Origin: Calonectria ilicicola | Taxonomy: Eukaryota; Ascomycota; Sordariomycetes; Hypocreales; Nectriaceae | Direction of reading: 5' to 3' | Length of the DNA: 64,000 bases | Assembly (NCBI GenBank): GCA_020809705.1 | Contig: CP085834.1 | Span: 3,472,001-3,536,000, forward strand | Shown: positions 45,261 through 55,420 of the stretch, in pieces | Numbering within the stretch: the first letter of the stretch is position 1 | Layout: every line of letters starts with the position of its first letter | Translations under genes and position numbers: made by a program | The notes under the pieces: model-generated | The model's database searches: none | Told to the model about the DNA's origin: nothing | Seen by the model: only the letters and a program-made list of their open reading frames with translations

Positions 45261-46516
45261 TCAGTGAGAATATCGCGGCCTAGTATCACCGAATCTATAC
45301 ACTTTCAAAGCTGCAAATAAGGAATCAAGGTGATCATCATCCCAGAACGGCCACATGTCACGATGAATGGCCTCTTCTTCTAGCCGTGCGCGTTCACGCC
45401 ATGTTGCCAACATCGGTAGCCAATGTGGTCGCCTAAAAAGGCAATTATGAGACGTGGTGTAGTAAAATCTTGGGTCAACCTCAATTCTAACATCCGGTCG
45501 TCGCGGAACCCATAGGAAATGAACGATTGTAAAATCGTGCTGACGCTCAAAGCTCAGGCGCTTTAGGTATTGCAATAATGGAAGACCCTGAGAGCAAAGA
45601 TATCTAGTATATTTCTCCTCATCCATTAGATGTCTCCTGTAAATATTCCAAAGAAATAGTTGGCGACTGGTTAAAATCTGATCGAAATCAGGCTGTTGTG
45701 AGATTCCGTTCATGATGTGGCGCATTGAAAAAGATAGACTTTTGGTCACACTTTTGAAGATCTTTAGGTGCTCGTCGTAAATGTAATGCATGATTGAATA
45801 AAAGTTGATGAGCTCTTGAAGACTCTCTGTATCCTCGACCTCTAAAAAGCCGTCGTGGAAGAGGGGCTTTGAGTCGCATTGATACTGAATAGCTTCATTG
45901 TCTCCCCGGAAAAAGCACAAGAGTAGCTTTCGAATTGGAATATCGATTTATAGATCCGGCATCTTTCTTCTCTCGACAACAGTAGTGGAAGAGAAATCTC
46001 CTTCAACAAATGTCGGGACATTGGAGTTTGAGATCTCCGCGTAGTGTTTTCGTGTTGATTGGCCCACGCTCTGGGAATGTAATCAACCATTATCGCGTCT
46101 GCATCGGAAATGAGATCAAACATGGCAGAAAGAAATCCCAAGGAGTTGGGCCATTGGTCAGATTTGCTTTCTCTTTCCTCTAGATCCAGTATCAACTGGA
46201 CTTGATGTCTATACTCGGCAACGCTGTAGCGACTGGAGGCTTGACGCAGACAACGAAGCCTGGCAGTAGATCGCGAGATAGATCTCAGACTTGGATCTAG
46301 CTGGGCTGCAAGCCTTTGTTTCCAATCTGCCAAGATGCGAGAGCGGTAGGCCAAATAATGGGACAAGGCAACTGGGTCCGCTGCTATGAGGGATTCGATT
46401 TGCCGTGGAGATTCGCATTGTTCTAGAACAAGCGGATACAACTCGGCAGGAAGTCCCCGGAGAGATTTGGGTGACTTGGCCGAAAGTTTGTCAAGATTTT
46501 CCGTGTTAGAAGTCAT
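45261..46516 (-). pseudogene. Frameshifted fungal gene with F-box-like start
   Basis: Two overlapping minus-strand frames make up one gene. The upstream frame (46516 down to about 45928) begins MTSNTENLDKL and has an F-box-like start LRGLPAELYPLVLEQCESPRQIESLI. It then has a helical body and the conserved-looking REERCRIYKSIFQFESY. The downstream frame (about 45926 to 45261) continues LLCFFRGDNEAIQ and ends RFGDTRPRYSH. The junction at 45921-45927 needs a one-base shift; there is no GT-AG intron that keeps the conserved block. The two halves add up to about 415 residues, a typical size for this fungal F-box-related type. Either a recent single-base loss disabled the gene or the assembly has an error. 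Codon use on both sides looks coding, so the event is recent. Confidence 0.55.
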
Positions 46517-47470
46517 GGTGAATTAATAGAGTAGACACGTAGAGTGAAAAGTCTCGGAATGGTTGCACCAAGGCCAGGTGAGAAGAAAATCGCGGGAATT
46601 AAACCTTCACTTTATAGCAACAACAGTCATGTTTCGGAAATTGAGGGCCATTCTTTAGCCAACACGGTAATGGGTCTACTCTGAAACCACCCTGTTGAAA
46701 AAGTATACTCAGCAGCGGTTTATTCTTAATACTAAGGAACCGTGAAGTATAATTATATCATTATTGTGTTACTGTTTAAAAGCTAAAAAGTACCGGTTTG
46801 AGCCTGATGGTCTTCACAGAATCCTGACCACATGACCTTTGGTTACAACCTGGCTACGACAAGGTACGATTCTAAGAGGTGAGAAATGGAAACTTTGAGT
46901 TTTGTTTCCCTTCCTTTTGTTGTGGGGGGCATAGTGGTTAAGCATTTCAGGATGCATCGTCAAATGCTAGGAAGGGAAATGAGGCTAAGGTTTGCAGACC
47001 ATTCGCCACTAAGAATACATTTGAGGATTCTGATTAGAAACGAATCCAGCGATGTTGATGGCTTTCAGCATGCTGCGATTTGGTTCAAGTTTGTGTGATG
47101 CGTATATATATATGTACATGATCTCAACGCATACCTCATTGTCGTTCGCATAGAGTAGCTTTGATGGTCATACGACGACGGACCACTTTTAATATGTACA
47201 ACCATAAATTAAGTTTGCTTTTATCTGACATATGTATGACTCAAGTTCGCGAACCCCTATCGGTCCAGAGGCAGTTCATTGAGGTTCATTGAGAAACTCA
47301 AACACAGCTTTTAGCCACTCGGCCCTGTTACCCGACTAGATAGCCACCGCTTGTGGAAAGTGAAAAAGGTCACTGGGCCTATAAAGCACCGAGGATCCCT
47401 CCAAATCCTTTAATCTTTTCATAATCTTTCATATCTCAGTAGTCTGGCACCTCCACTCAACACAAGAAAT
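46517..47470. other. Intergenic region, 0.95 kb
   Basis: No gene is supported. A (TA)n run lies at about 47103-47112. A TATAAA at 47380-47385 is well placed for the gene starting at 47471. Confidence 0.55.
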
Positions 47471-48244
47471 ATGGCATCCCACACCTCGTCTCCAACCCTC
47501 TCTTGGGAATCCCAACTCGACAGACGATTTGAATTTGCGAAATTTTGCTGGTCTACAAAGAACTCACCACTTCTCAATGACACCATCGCGAATGAGATTG
47601 CCGATCAAACAGATCATGTGGCAGCTATTCGTGTGCACTGTTGCCATAGAACTGATCAAACCAAGGCGTTGACATTTCAAATTGAGATGATCCACATTAA
47701 CTCTAGATTTGTTAATACGGTCAAGAAACAGTTGGAGTGTTTGCTAGAAAAATGCGAGACACTGGCGCTTGATTGGAGATGGGCAAGGGATCATTACAAC
47801 TTTGACGATTTGATCAGTGCCGTAACCGGAGTGGGCTACTGTGCACTCGAAAAAGCAAAGCAGGATTCCAAAGCCGCTATCGACAAGTTGCCGTGGGGCG
47901 CTCGCCCTCATGCGTCGCAGTTATCAGCCAAGCTCATTTCAGTCGGCGCATCGTATTACCTTGAGATGCATCACTTGATGGATGACATCCGTGATATTCT
48001 GGACAAAAAGGACAACGGCTCATGCCCTGACGGGCTCAAAGCTGCGGTTCGGAAAGCACTGACTACCAACAAGACCGGGGCGAAATCGACCATGTCATTG
48101 ATGGAGAGTTGGGTGGCGAGTAAAGGGCATGATGATGAGACTATTGCCATGGGGAATATTAGAGAGGAAAGTATGGAAAATTTGGCCCATTCTTTCTGCA
48201 ATAGAAATGAGGATGATTGGGAAATTTGTGGTACTGGTCAGTGA
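47471..48244 (+). CDS. Hypothetical protein, 257 aa, single exon
   Basis: A continuous ATG frame with coding-like composition and a TATAAA 86 bp upstream. It has no signal peptide or membrane segment. It is predicted mostly helical, with blocks such as VKKQLECLLEKCETLALDWRW and an Ala/Lys-rich middle. The C-terminus is acidic. I do not recognise a family. It is flanked by the frameshifted F-box-like gene and a GPI-anchored protein gene, neither of which suggests a role. It is likely a lineage-specific cytosolic protein. Confidence 0.65.
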   Translation: MASHTSSPTLSWESQLDRRFEFAKFCWSTKNSPLLNDTIANEIADQTDHVAAIRVHCCHRTDQTKALTFQIEMIHINSRFVNTVKKQLECLLEKCETLALDWRWARDHYNFDDLISAVTGVGYCALEKAKQDSKAAIDKLPWGARPHASQLSAKLISVGASYYLEMHHLMDDIRDILDKKDNGSCPDGLKAAVRKALTTNKTGAKSTMSLMESWVASKGHDDETIAMGNIREESMENLAHSFCNRNEDDWEICGTGQ

Positions 48245-48516
48245 TGGGCAGGCCTTTTTTTTTTAACAAAGAGAGGAAGAAAAAGCTCAGATGAAGCGGT
48301 TGACCGAGACCGAGATTTTATGTTGATGCTTGCATCAGTGGGGAGTGGGCTAATTCAGTCGCAAAACCAGTATGTTGGTGGTAACTACCCTCGTCCGAGT
48401 CAACATTCTGAACAGAACCACCATCTTAGGCCTCTAGATAATATATGCGGGCTATTTTGCTCGATGAATGATAGTTATTACGTTACGATATTAATTCGCC
48501 AAAACTTGTATTACTC

Positions 48517-49248
48517 TTAATTTGCTTGAATAAGCGCAAAGACAAAGCTGATGGCTACAACCGCGGTGGTGCTGATAGCAATCGTGGAACCTTTGCTGTC
48601 GGTCGAGGTGCTATTTCCTGATCCACTACCCCCAGAGGATGAAGATGATTTCCCACTACCCGACGAAGAGCTGGAGCTGTCATCAGAGGACTCATCGTCT
48701 CCCGAGTCACTGCTTGAAGAGCCGCTACCAGATCCGTTGCCAGTTGTATCATCGCAAGTGCTCGACGAGAGACACTCCATGCCGTTTAGACAATAGTCGC
48801 CCGTTATGCTGCTGCAGCAATTGTTGCTGCTCGAGATACAACCTGGGAGATGTCGGAGTTAGTTCTGTATCGGTAAAGAAAAAGAAAAGGACAGATTCAT
48901 GTCCCAATATCACTCACCACCGCCGCAAATCTTCTGGTCGTCATCACACGAGAGTGTAGATCCACTGCTGCCGCTGCTTGATCCTTCATCGATGCAAGTG
49001 TCTGTTGTTGTGCAGGTTTGTCCGGCTTCGCAGTAGATTCCTACCGTGACATCGCAGCACATAGCATCGGAGGGGATGCAGACGTCCGCGCAAATCTGGC
49101 CATCGCAATCCTGGCGCGAAAAAATCTTGGAGCCATATAACGGGTTGAACTCGGTGAGGGATTGGACTCCGATCGCCGCCGGGCGCTCAAACTGGAGCGA
49201 CCGGCCAGCGTTCAAGAGCAGTAAGAGGGATGTGGTGAGAAGCTGCAT
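48517..49248 (-). CDS. GPI-anchored protein with two 8-Cys modules
   Basis: This is a two-exon gene, complement of 48918-49248 and 48517-48842, encoding 218 aa. The 75-nt intron uses a GTGAGT donor. The order is: signal peptide (MQLLTTSLLLLLNAGRS), first Cys module, Ser/Gly linker, second Cys module, long Ser/Gly/Asp tract, and a C-terminal hydrophobic tail (STTAVVAISFVFALIQAN) that fits a GPI attachment signal. Both modules have exactly the same spacing, C-x3-C-x6-CC-x7-C-x5-C-x5-C, so they arose by internal duplication; the intron lies at the start of the second. Such proteins are displayed on the cell wall or plasma membrane. The ligand is unknown. It is not a CFEM domain, whose spacing differs. 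Confidence 0.82.
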
Positions 49249-50024
49249 GGTGGCGGTTGGAGGCTGAATCTAAGCAACACCAAGACTGCAGAAGAGACGC
49301 CAAGCTCGATCAAAGACCCAAAAATTGATCGATCATCAGGACGGGTTGCCCGCCATCAATATAGGAAGCAGATACCGTCGGCATGACTGGCTAAAAGTGG
49401 ATATGGTGGCAAGATTCAGAAGATTGGAAAACGCCTCGTTGCACACTATTTGCGAGCTAATCAGCTAGACCGAGTCTGTTTCAGCAGCAAAGGAGCCCAG
49501 CGATACGAGTTAAAAGTATGGTTATCTCTAGTGGTGGGGACCAAGACACTCTAGCGCCTAGTTGCCCACTCTTTTTTTCAATAGCGGCTCACATGGACAT
49601 CCTAGTTTGGGCGATCATGGGGGGCACTTGTCATGAAAGACCCATTTTTGGTCCACAAAGGGTGATTCTTGAGTCTGGACTGTCCTAGTCCGGAGATCGA
49701 CGGCTGGACGGCTCGTGGGGCTATCGACGGGCGTTACGGTTGTGTTAACCACGATTGAGTGAAGGTGTTCAGGCAAGGCCGATTAACCACCAACGGAGAG
49801 ACGGAAGCAGGCCCCAGTAGCTTAACCATAATTCTTTTTCTAATGATGATGCCTGTTTGGATAAATTTCCTACGTCATTCTACGATGGCCTTCACAGGCG
49901 GTACTGGGCACCACATAATCCTGTCACTTCGTGTTGAATATCGAACGAGCCTAAATAAAATCATACAAAGAAGCGATATTCTACAAATCCACAACTAAAT
50001 TCGAGGATTATTGTCACACGTGCT
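49249..50024. other. Intergenic region, 0.78 kb
   Basis: Promoter of the GPI-anchored protein gene and 3' flank of the H3-tail-like gene. A plus-strand frame at 49759-49998 has no protein features and is rejected. Confidence 0.55.
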
Positions 50025-51089
50025 TCAAGATCCCTCCGACCTGGCCGCTATCCTCTTGCTTCGGTGCCTGTATTCTCTTGCCCGACGACAGGCAATACAT
50101 TGTGCATCATCATCAAAGCAATGTTCGTTCAGCTCCCTTTCGCATTTAGAATGCGGCACGTCATTATCACAATTATAACAGGTCTCGGAATGATAAGTGC
50201 AAGACCACAAGATCTCGGTGATGCGCCACCACCATTCGCTGTCTAATCGTTCTTTGGTACCAGGCGTCTGCCAAGAAAAACGACCGGTTTTGGTATCATA
50301 GTAGTCCCTCTCGTCGTTGTACCGGCATGGGAGCTCTCGTACGCAGAGACGGGTGGACTTCACAGGTTCAGCATTTTTCAGATAATTCCATCTCACCCAA
50401 ACCCACCCATCCTCCTCACCGTCCAGGCACGAATCATCATCATCATATTCGTCGTCATCATCAATCTCTATACCTGGAATGACGTCAAGATCGAATTGAA
50501 CATATGATATGCCTTTCTCTTTAACATCTTCCCACGAGTGACAATCTTCTGAAATGACGAGTATCCAACTCCGATAGCGATTAGAGGTCCTCCACCGCTG
50601 GAACTTGTCGGATTCGCACCAGGTCGGTACAATGTGTGGGGGTGGTTCTTTGCCGCGGACTTCATTTAGAAGTTTTTCAAGAGCTTCTTCCTCCGAGAGC
50701 CCCTCGACAGCGGCTTGCCTCATTTCTTGCGCAGCCTTTTTCCGAAAGGCTTTCTCACGGCGATGGTGCTCGATGCATTCGTCGTTGTTGGCGAAGCCCG
50801 TGTACACATCTGCACGGGGTTGATAATGGGAGTTGTCGAATGCGCTGGACCACAAACGCTTTTCGCCAACTTCTCCTGGCGGGACGGTGAGGCTTCCCAA
50901 ACAATAAAGCTGGATGCCGAGTTTTTCAGTGACTGGAGTGGCTTTCCAACCATCGCAAACAACGGTGTAAGTACTACCCGCATGATCCTGGAAATTGCAT
51001 TGAGAAGTCCTCGCAAATCTGGAAACAAGTGGCCTTCTGGGTGCTTTGCCCCCAGTACGAGAGCGCGCTCTTGTCTTGGTTCGTACCAT
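50025..51089 (-). CDS. Histone H3-tail mimic fused to WW-like and Cys-rich regions
   Basis: A single exon of 354 aa from the ATG at 51089. Residues 2-19 read VRTKTRARSRTGGKAPRR, against histone H3 1-18 ARTKQTARKSTGGKAPRK. The similarity continues to about residue 29 (L-x-S near H3 20-22, AR-x-S near 25-28). The counterparts of R2, T3, K4, R8, K14 and R17 are kept. K9, K18, K23 and K27 are replaced by S, R, R and T. No histone fold follows. Instead there is a domain with CDGWKATPV, a coiled basic helix, an acidic run (DDDDEYDDDD) and a WW-like YYDTKTGRFSWQTP segment. A Cys/His cluster (CYNCDNDVPHSKC to CIACRRA) and a basic end complete it. A chromatin-reader-binding or modification-mimicking role is plausible. 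Chance resemblance over 28 residues is unlikely. Confidence 0.75.
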   Translation of the reverse strand: MVRTKTRARSRTGGKAPRRPLVSRFARTSQCNFQDHAGSTYTVVCDGWKATPVTEKLGIQLYCLGSLTVPPGEVGEKRLWSSAFDNSHYQPRADVYTGFANNDECIEHHRREKAFRKKAAQEMRQAAVEGLSEEEALEKLLNEVRGKEPPPHIVPTWCESDKFQRWRTSNRYRSWILVISEDCHSWEDVKEKGISYVQFDLDVIPGIEIDDDDEYDDDDSCLDGEEDGWVWVRWNYLKNAEPVKSTRLCVRELPCRYNDERDYYDTKTGRFSWQTPGTKERLDSEWWWRITEILWSCTYHSETCYNCDNDVPHSKCERELNEHCFDDDAQCIACRRAREYRHRSKRIAARSEGS

Positions 51090-51320
51090 TTTGTGTACCA
51101 AAAGAACAGGAAAGGAGAATTTGTTTGTTTGGGATTTGTTGGCTGATGTCGGGGTTTTGTTGAAGAGGTGCCAAGAACCAACTCCTTTAGTGTGGGGACG
51201 GTTGCCTAATTAGCCGATTGTCGTCAACCAACACGTTATCCACTACGTGCATGAAGTAAACAGTTATCACCTCTGTGTTCATTGAATGTATAATTCTTGA
51301 ATGAATAAATCTCGTCATAT

Positions 51321-54300
51321 TTAGCAAACAGAAATTTTACCAAATATCTCATGATCCTCCCTAGTCCAAGGCCGATGAGATTTTAGAATCCCTACAGCAA
51401 CAGGATGCCCCTCTTCTGTTGCAAACTTTACCGCTCGCAAATATTGGTATTGTCCATCTCCTTTGGTCTTCACGCCTTTGTAGAGCAAATAATGTATCAT
51501 ATCGATATATCCATGCTCTGCTGCAGCCTCAAGCACTGTTCGTCCATCACGTTCGTCCAAACTCGGCGCATTAATGTCTGCCCCTGCTTCAATTAGAACC
51601 TTGACAGCTCCAATGTAACCATTTGACGCAGCGTGCTGTAACGACGTTGCAAGACCAAGCCCTGCACCTGGTTCGTTCGGATTTACGCCTAGTTTTATTA
51701 GTTTCTTAATTAATGGTATATTGCCTGCTGCCGACGCTGATTGCAACGCCGTCGGATGCGGAGATGATTCTTTTCCTTGCACTTCGTCAGCAATCATGGT
51801 CTGATTGGCGAGAAAAAGTTCGATCATAGATGACAGCCTCCAAGAAATAGCATAAGCGAGGGGCGTCGGTCTATCCTCTAGCCTTTCATAAACATAGCCG
51901 GGAGATTGTAAAATCTTCATAGCCATAATCCCATTACCAACCTCCAACGCGCAATGCAAGGCATCGGAACAGAGTTGGTACCCATGTTCCATAAGCCAAT
52001 CAAAGACTTTCACCTGCATCGGCTGATTGTAATCAGTTATTGTGCGCTTCAGATCCATCGCGCAGGGTTGGTAACCATGCTTCACAAGCTGGTCAAAAAT
52101 ATCACATCGGTTGCGTCGCACCGCAACCATTAACAGGGTATCATAACGTTCCATCATAAGTTTGGCCCTAAGTACACCATCATCATCATCTCCCCAGATA
52201 AAAATGTGCTCGCTGCTTGCAGAAAACTTCCCAACATACTTCCCGTTGTTATTTTGAAATGTTTCGATGGCAGACTGTGAAAATGAAACACCATGGTTTA
52301 TCAGTAGAGATAATACATCTTTATCTCCAAAGTAAACAGATGTAGCCAGGGCTAGGCTTTCTGGAAGACTACACTGCTCAAGAGAAACATCAAAAACTTT
52401 TCTTTGTTCAAGCAATTTCGTGACAAAAGAGATGTCTGCTGTCTTTACAGAAATGTATACCGCTGCTAAAAGTTCTGTAGCATTATAACAGGATAAACTC
52501 ATATTTGCTAGCCAGGATTGTAGGGAAATTCGTTCATATATTATAGCAAATGCAAATAGGCTCTCATTGCGGGCTGTCGACTGATTCAAGTTTACCTGTG
52601 GGTAGCGGAGCAGGCTTTCGAACGTATCATCCCGGGTTTTGATTATACCTATGATACAGCGTATGTCTGGTACAATTCCGTGGTTAAGGATAGATTGGCT
52701 GAGTTCAAAGCTGTTATAAAAGACTGCAAGTCGGAGGCCCTCTGAGCCACAAGCGGCTCCCATATGTAGCAGTAATTCGACGGCTTGCTCCTGCTTCCCC
52801 CTTATTGCCCACGTTAATGGAGTTCCATTATATATCACCAAATGGTCATATCCGGCCTTCAATCTGTTTACAATGAACTTTGGGCCACAAGGTTCGTCCT
52901 CTGACCGCGAGTAGTAATGATCTCGGTTCCAGAAATAGTTGATTGAAGCACCTCGTTCTATCAGCAAACGCATAACCTCGATCTGACCGACATGAGCAGC
53001 GAAATGCAAACCAGAGGGTAACCATTCATCTGGCATTTGGTTTATCCCTACATCTAGGAGTACCTTGCATAAAGCACTATCTCCCAGAATTATTGCTTCA
53101 AACAGGGGTGAACAGAGTGCATTATCGGAGGAAGAGATGTATAGTGAGTTAGAACTGTCGGCTTCTGTCAATAGGGCAATAATGGTGTTTGCCAAATCTC
53201 TCCTGTGATGTCGAATCGCGTATACTAGTGTCCCAATAGGGCACTCAGGTTCGCTTCTTTGTAACAATAGTTCAAGATGATCAAGTAGAAGATTCGCAAT
53301 CTGATTCCTATCCGGAATACCAGTGAGATTGTTGAGGGCCGCAAGGATCTGCAACTCAGTGGCTGGGAATCCAACCTTTTCTGAAGCGAACTTAACTGCT
53401 TCGAATTTTCTTCTATCTTCCCACGGAGCAGTCGCTGCAAGAATCGACGAATATTCGCAACATCCAGATATTGTAACTCTTTTCAAGTCTGCGCCATAGC
53501 TGAAAAGAAACCGAACCATTTCCATATCTGATCGAATTAAGGAGAAGTGGATTGGTAGTATGCTTCGTAAGCTTTTATTAATGCTCCGAAGTTCATTGTT
53601 GGACGGGATCTGTTGATTGATCATAACTCGTATATCAAATCCCACGTCAATTAACGTTTTTAATACATCAGTACGTGATAGGCGAACGGCGGCAGCGAAA
53701 ATCCGAAACGCAAGAGCCTGAGATTTTAGTTGCAGAAATGAAATGCAAGTGTGGAATGCCACTTTCATTTTCAATAGAGTATCAATGCTATCCATGATAG
53801 CTTCGTCCATTTCGTGGAACGAAAGCCCAGCACGGAGATTATCTGAGACAAGATAGAGCAACAATTCCAACATAGAGATGATAGACATAGTGGTCCCAAT
53901 ATGGCCATGGATGCAGTGAGCAAGTAAATAATTGCTGGTTTTGTCGCCCTCTGGCATCAAACTGATCAGCAGCTTGTAAGTGTCTGAATAGTCAAACATA
54001 TCTGCCTTATTTGATCTTCCAGGTAGCGATAAAAGCTGCTCAGGTAGTTTTTGCAGCGCCAATGGGGAATCAGTATCAGAGCACCGATTTATCAGATCAT
54101 GCACTACTTTCAACACTGAGACAGTTATTGCCTGGATTTCGGCTCTCGGTATTACATCCTTGTACTTGCTGGGACGGCAGTGTTGGTTCAGGAATAGTAA
54201 CCAAGGTTGTGAACTGGGCCAAGAAAGTTGCAAATCATCGGATTCCAGAAAGTCAAAGGCAACCGTAGTTTCTGCTGTAGGAGCCAGTGCATGTTCAATG

Positions 54301-54686
54301 TCTAGCACAGGCTCGTTGTCAAATTTGCTAGCCAAGCTATTCCTGACCAATCCCTGATGGGGCTTTTTATTTTTGTCGAATTTCCATTCTCGCAGTTTCT
54401 CGTAGAATTTGCGGCGACTAATTATTGTTAATAATAATGAACAATGAATCAGCGGGCAATTGGGTGCGCAATACCCCGTCTTAAATTTGAATTCCCCGCG
54501 TTGTAAAATTTCTCGAACCTCTGTTTCATTTCTCCTCTCGACAATGTAAAGTCTGTGTATGGTCGGTTTCACAGCCTCCCATTTTGCGTCCTTGTGTCGA
54601 CTACGGCGATGTATCTGAGGGCGGCTGTCAGACTCCACAGACACGTCCGCAGATAGTCCGGAAGTACGAGGTCGTATTGGAAGCAT
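51321..54686 (-). CDS. Clr5-domain ankyrin-repeat protein
   Basis: This is a two-exon gene, complement of 54475-54686 and 51321-54417, encoding 1102 aa. The 57-nt intron (54418-54474, GTATTG to TTAG) is a multiple of three with no stop. Removing it joins EFKFKTG to RRKFYEKLREWKFDKN. That restores the fungal Clr5 domain at residues 34-89: W-x-x-x-K-x-x-I-x-x-LY, then a helix ending EW-x-F-KN. About 900 residues of ankyrin-like repeats follow, divergent in the middle and regular at the C-terminal end (TALQSASAAGNIPLIKKLI, GRTVLEAAAEHGYIDMIHYLL). Clr5-ankyrin proteins are numerous in ascomycetes. Their partners are mostly unknown; a recognition role is inferred from the repeats. Upstream lies a promoter with a 14-bp inverted repeat. 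Confidence 0.88.
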   Translation of the reverse strand: MLPIRPRTSGLSADVSVESDSRPQIHRRSRHKDAKWEAVKPTIHRLYIVERRNETEVREILQRGEFKFKTGYCAPNCPLIHCSLLLTIISRRKFYEKLREWKFDKNKKPHQGLVRNSLASKFDNEPVLDIEHALAPTAETTVAFDFLESDDLQLSWPSSQPWLLFLNQHCRPSKYKDVIPRAEIQAITVSVLKVVHDLINRCSDTDSPLALQKLPEQLLSLPGRSNKADMFDYSDTYKLLISLMPEGDKTSNYLLAHCIHGHIGTTMSIISMLELLLYLVSDNLRAGLSFHEMDEAIMDSIDTLLKMKVAFHTCISFLQLKSQALAFRIFAAAVRLSRTDVLKTLIDVGFDIRVMINQQIPSNNELRSINKSLRSILPIHFSLIRSDMEMVRFLFSYGADLKRVTISGCCEYSSILAATAPWEDRRKFEAVKFASEKVGFPATELQILAALNNLTGIPDRNQIANLLLDHLELLLQRSEPECPIGTLVYAIRHHRRDLANTIIALLTEADSSNSLYISSSDNALCSPLFEAIILGDSALCKVLLDVGINQMPDEWLPSGLHFAAHVGQIEVMRLLIERGASINYFWNRDHYYSRSEDEPCGPKFIVNRLKAGYDHLVIYNGTPLTWAIRGKQEQAVELLLHMGAACGSEGLRLAVFYNSFELSQSILNHGIVPDIRCIIGIIKTRDDTFESLLRYPQVNLNQSTARNESLFAFAIIYERISLQSWLANMSLSCYNATELLAAVYISVKTADISFVTKLLEQRKVFDVSLEQCSLPESLALATSVYFGDKDVLSLLINHGVSFSQSAIETFQNNNGKYVGKFSASSEHIFIWGDDDDGVLRAKLMMERYDTLLMVAVRRNRCDIFDQLVKHGYQPCAMDLKRTITDYNQPMQVKVFDWLMEHGYQLCSDALHCALEVGNGIMAMKILQSPGYVYERLEDRPTPLAYAISWRLSSMIELFLANQTMIADEVQGKESSPHPTALQSASAAGNIPLIKKLIKLGVNPNEPGAGLGLATSLQHAASNGYIGAVKVLIEAGADINAPSLDERDGRTVLEAAAEHGYIDMIHYLLYKGVKTKGDGQYQYLRAVKFATEEGHPVAVGILKSHRPWTREDHEIFGKISVC

Positions 54687-55420
54687 GGTGTTTTGGCTCG
54701 TTGCATGAATGGGGTTGAATGAAAAAGAACATGCTTGTCAGATGAGTTCGAGCAACCATCACAATTAAATATTCAACCCCTCGTTTCAGGTGCGGGCGGT
54801 GGCCAACCACAGGTACGTATCTTTGGTTGCCTCGTCTTTCGTCATGACGCAAGAAAAAAAAGTGCGTTAAAAGCTTTGCACCAATAAAACTAATAATGGC
54901 TGTCAGCCAAGGCGCGTGAGAGTTTTCTCGTGGCGCGAGCTGTCAGTTCAAAAAGTGCGTTATCAGAGATTAGACCTATCGGAACGCTGATTGACATGCA
55001 GGGTCGCATCAGGCTTGCAGGCACAACATGGCGCGGCGATGCACCAAAGCTCCATTCAAGCAACCAATCAAAATGGGCGAAAAAGGTGCGTTAACGTGTT
55101 TCCAACCAATCATTTCCCTAGGAAGAAGTTAACGCACCTTTCGGTACAGACTCCTCCCAAGGCGGTCGAAGACGATTCGGATGTTGGAGCGCCGTGTTAA
55201 CCAGCCAGTGTAATAAGAAAAAAGTCATTCTCTTCAAGGATATTTGAGTTGCTCTCCCTCATTATAAGTAGCAGTCTCTCTCTCGCGTGTGATGGTTTGG
55301 TACTCTACTTGCCCCAGCGCCCAGCACGCAGACTGCGATTCCCCAACACTTGCCATCACCATTTTCTCGAGACACAAGAACTCATTTCATTCATCAGTAT
55401 TGAAGACTTCCAGATATACA
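54687..55420. promoter_or_regulatory. Divergent intergenic region with repeated GTGCGTTA motif
   Basis: The word GTGCGTTA occurs at 54862-54869, 54955-54962 and 55087-55094 on the plus strand and once inverted at 55131-55138, each next to an A- or T-run. The region separates the Clr5-ankyrin gene (leftward) from the small gene at 55421. It has no supported CDS. Confidence 0.6.
55083..55142. repeat. 14-bp perfect inverted repeat
   Basis: AAAGGTGCGTTAAC at 55083-55096 and its exact complement at 55129-55142 are separated by 32 bases. It could be a dimer binding site or a hairpin. The arms contain the GTGCGTTA word found twice more in the same promoter. Confidence 0.8.

Noticed and set aside
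50025..51089. Reading the H3-like protein as a true histone H3 variant
   Set aside because: No histone-fold sequence follows the tail; the rest is acidic and Cys-rich.
54418..54474. Clr5-ankyrin gene as a single exon
   Set aside because: The frame is open, but the 19 extra residues interrupt the Clr5 domain and carry GT, branch and AG signals.
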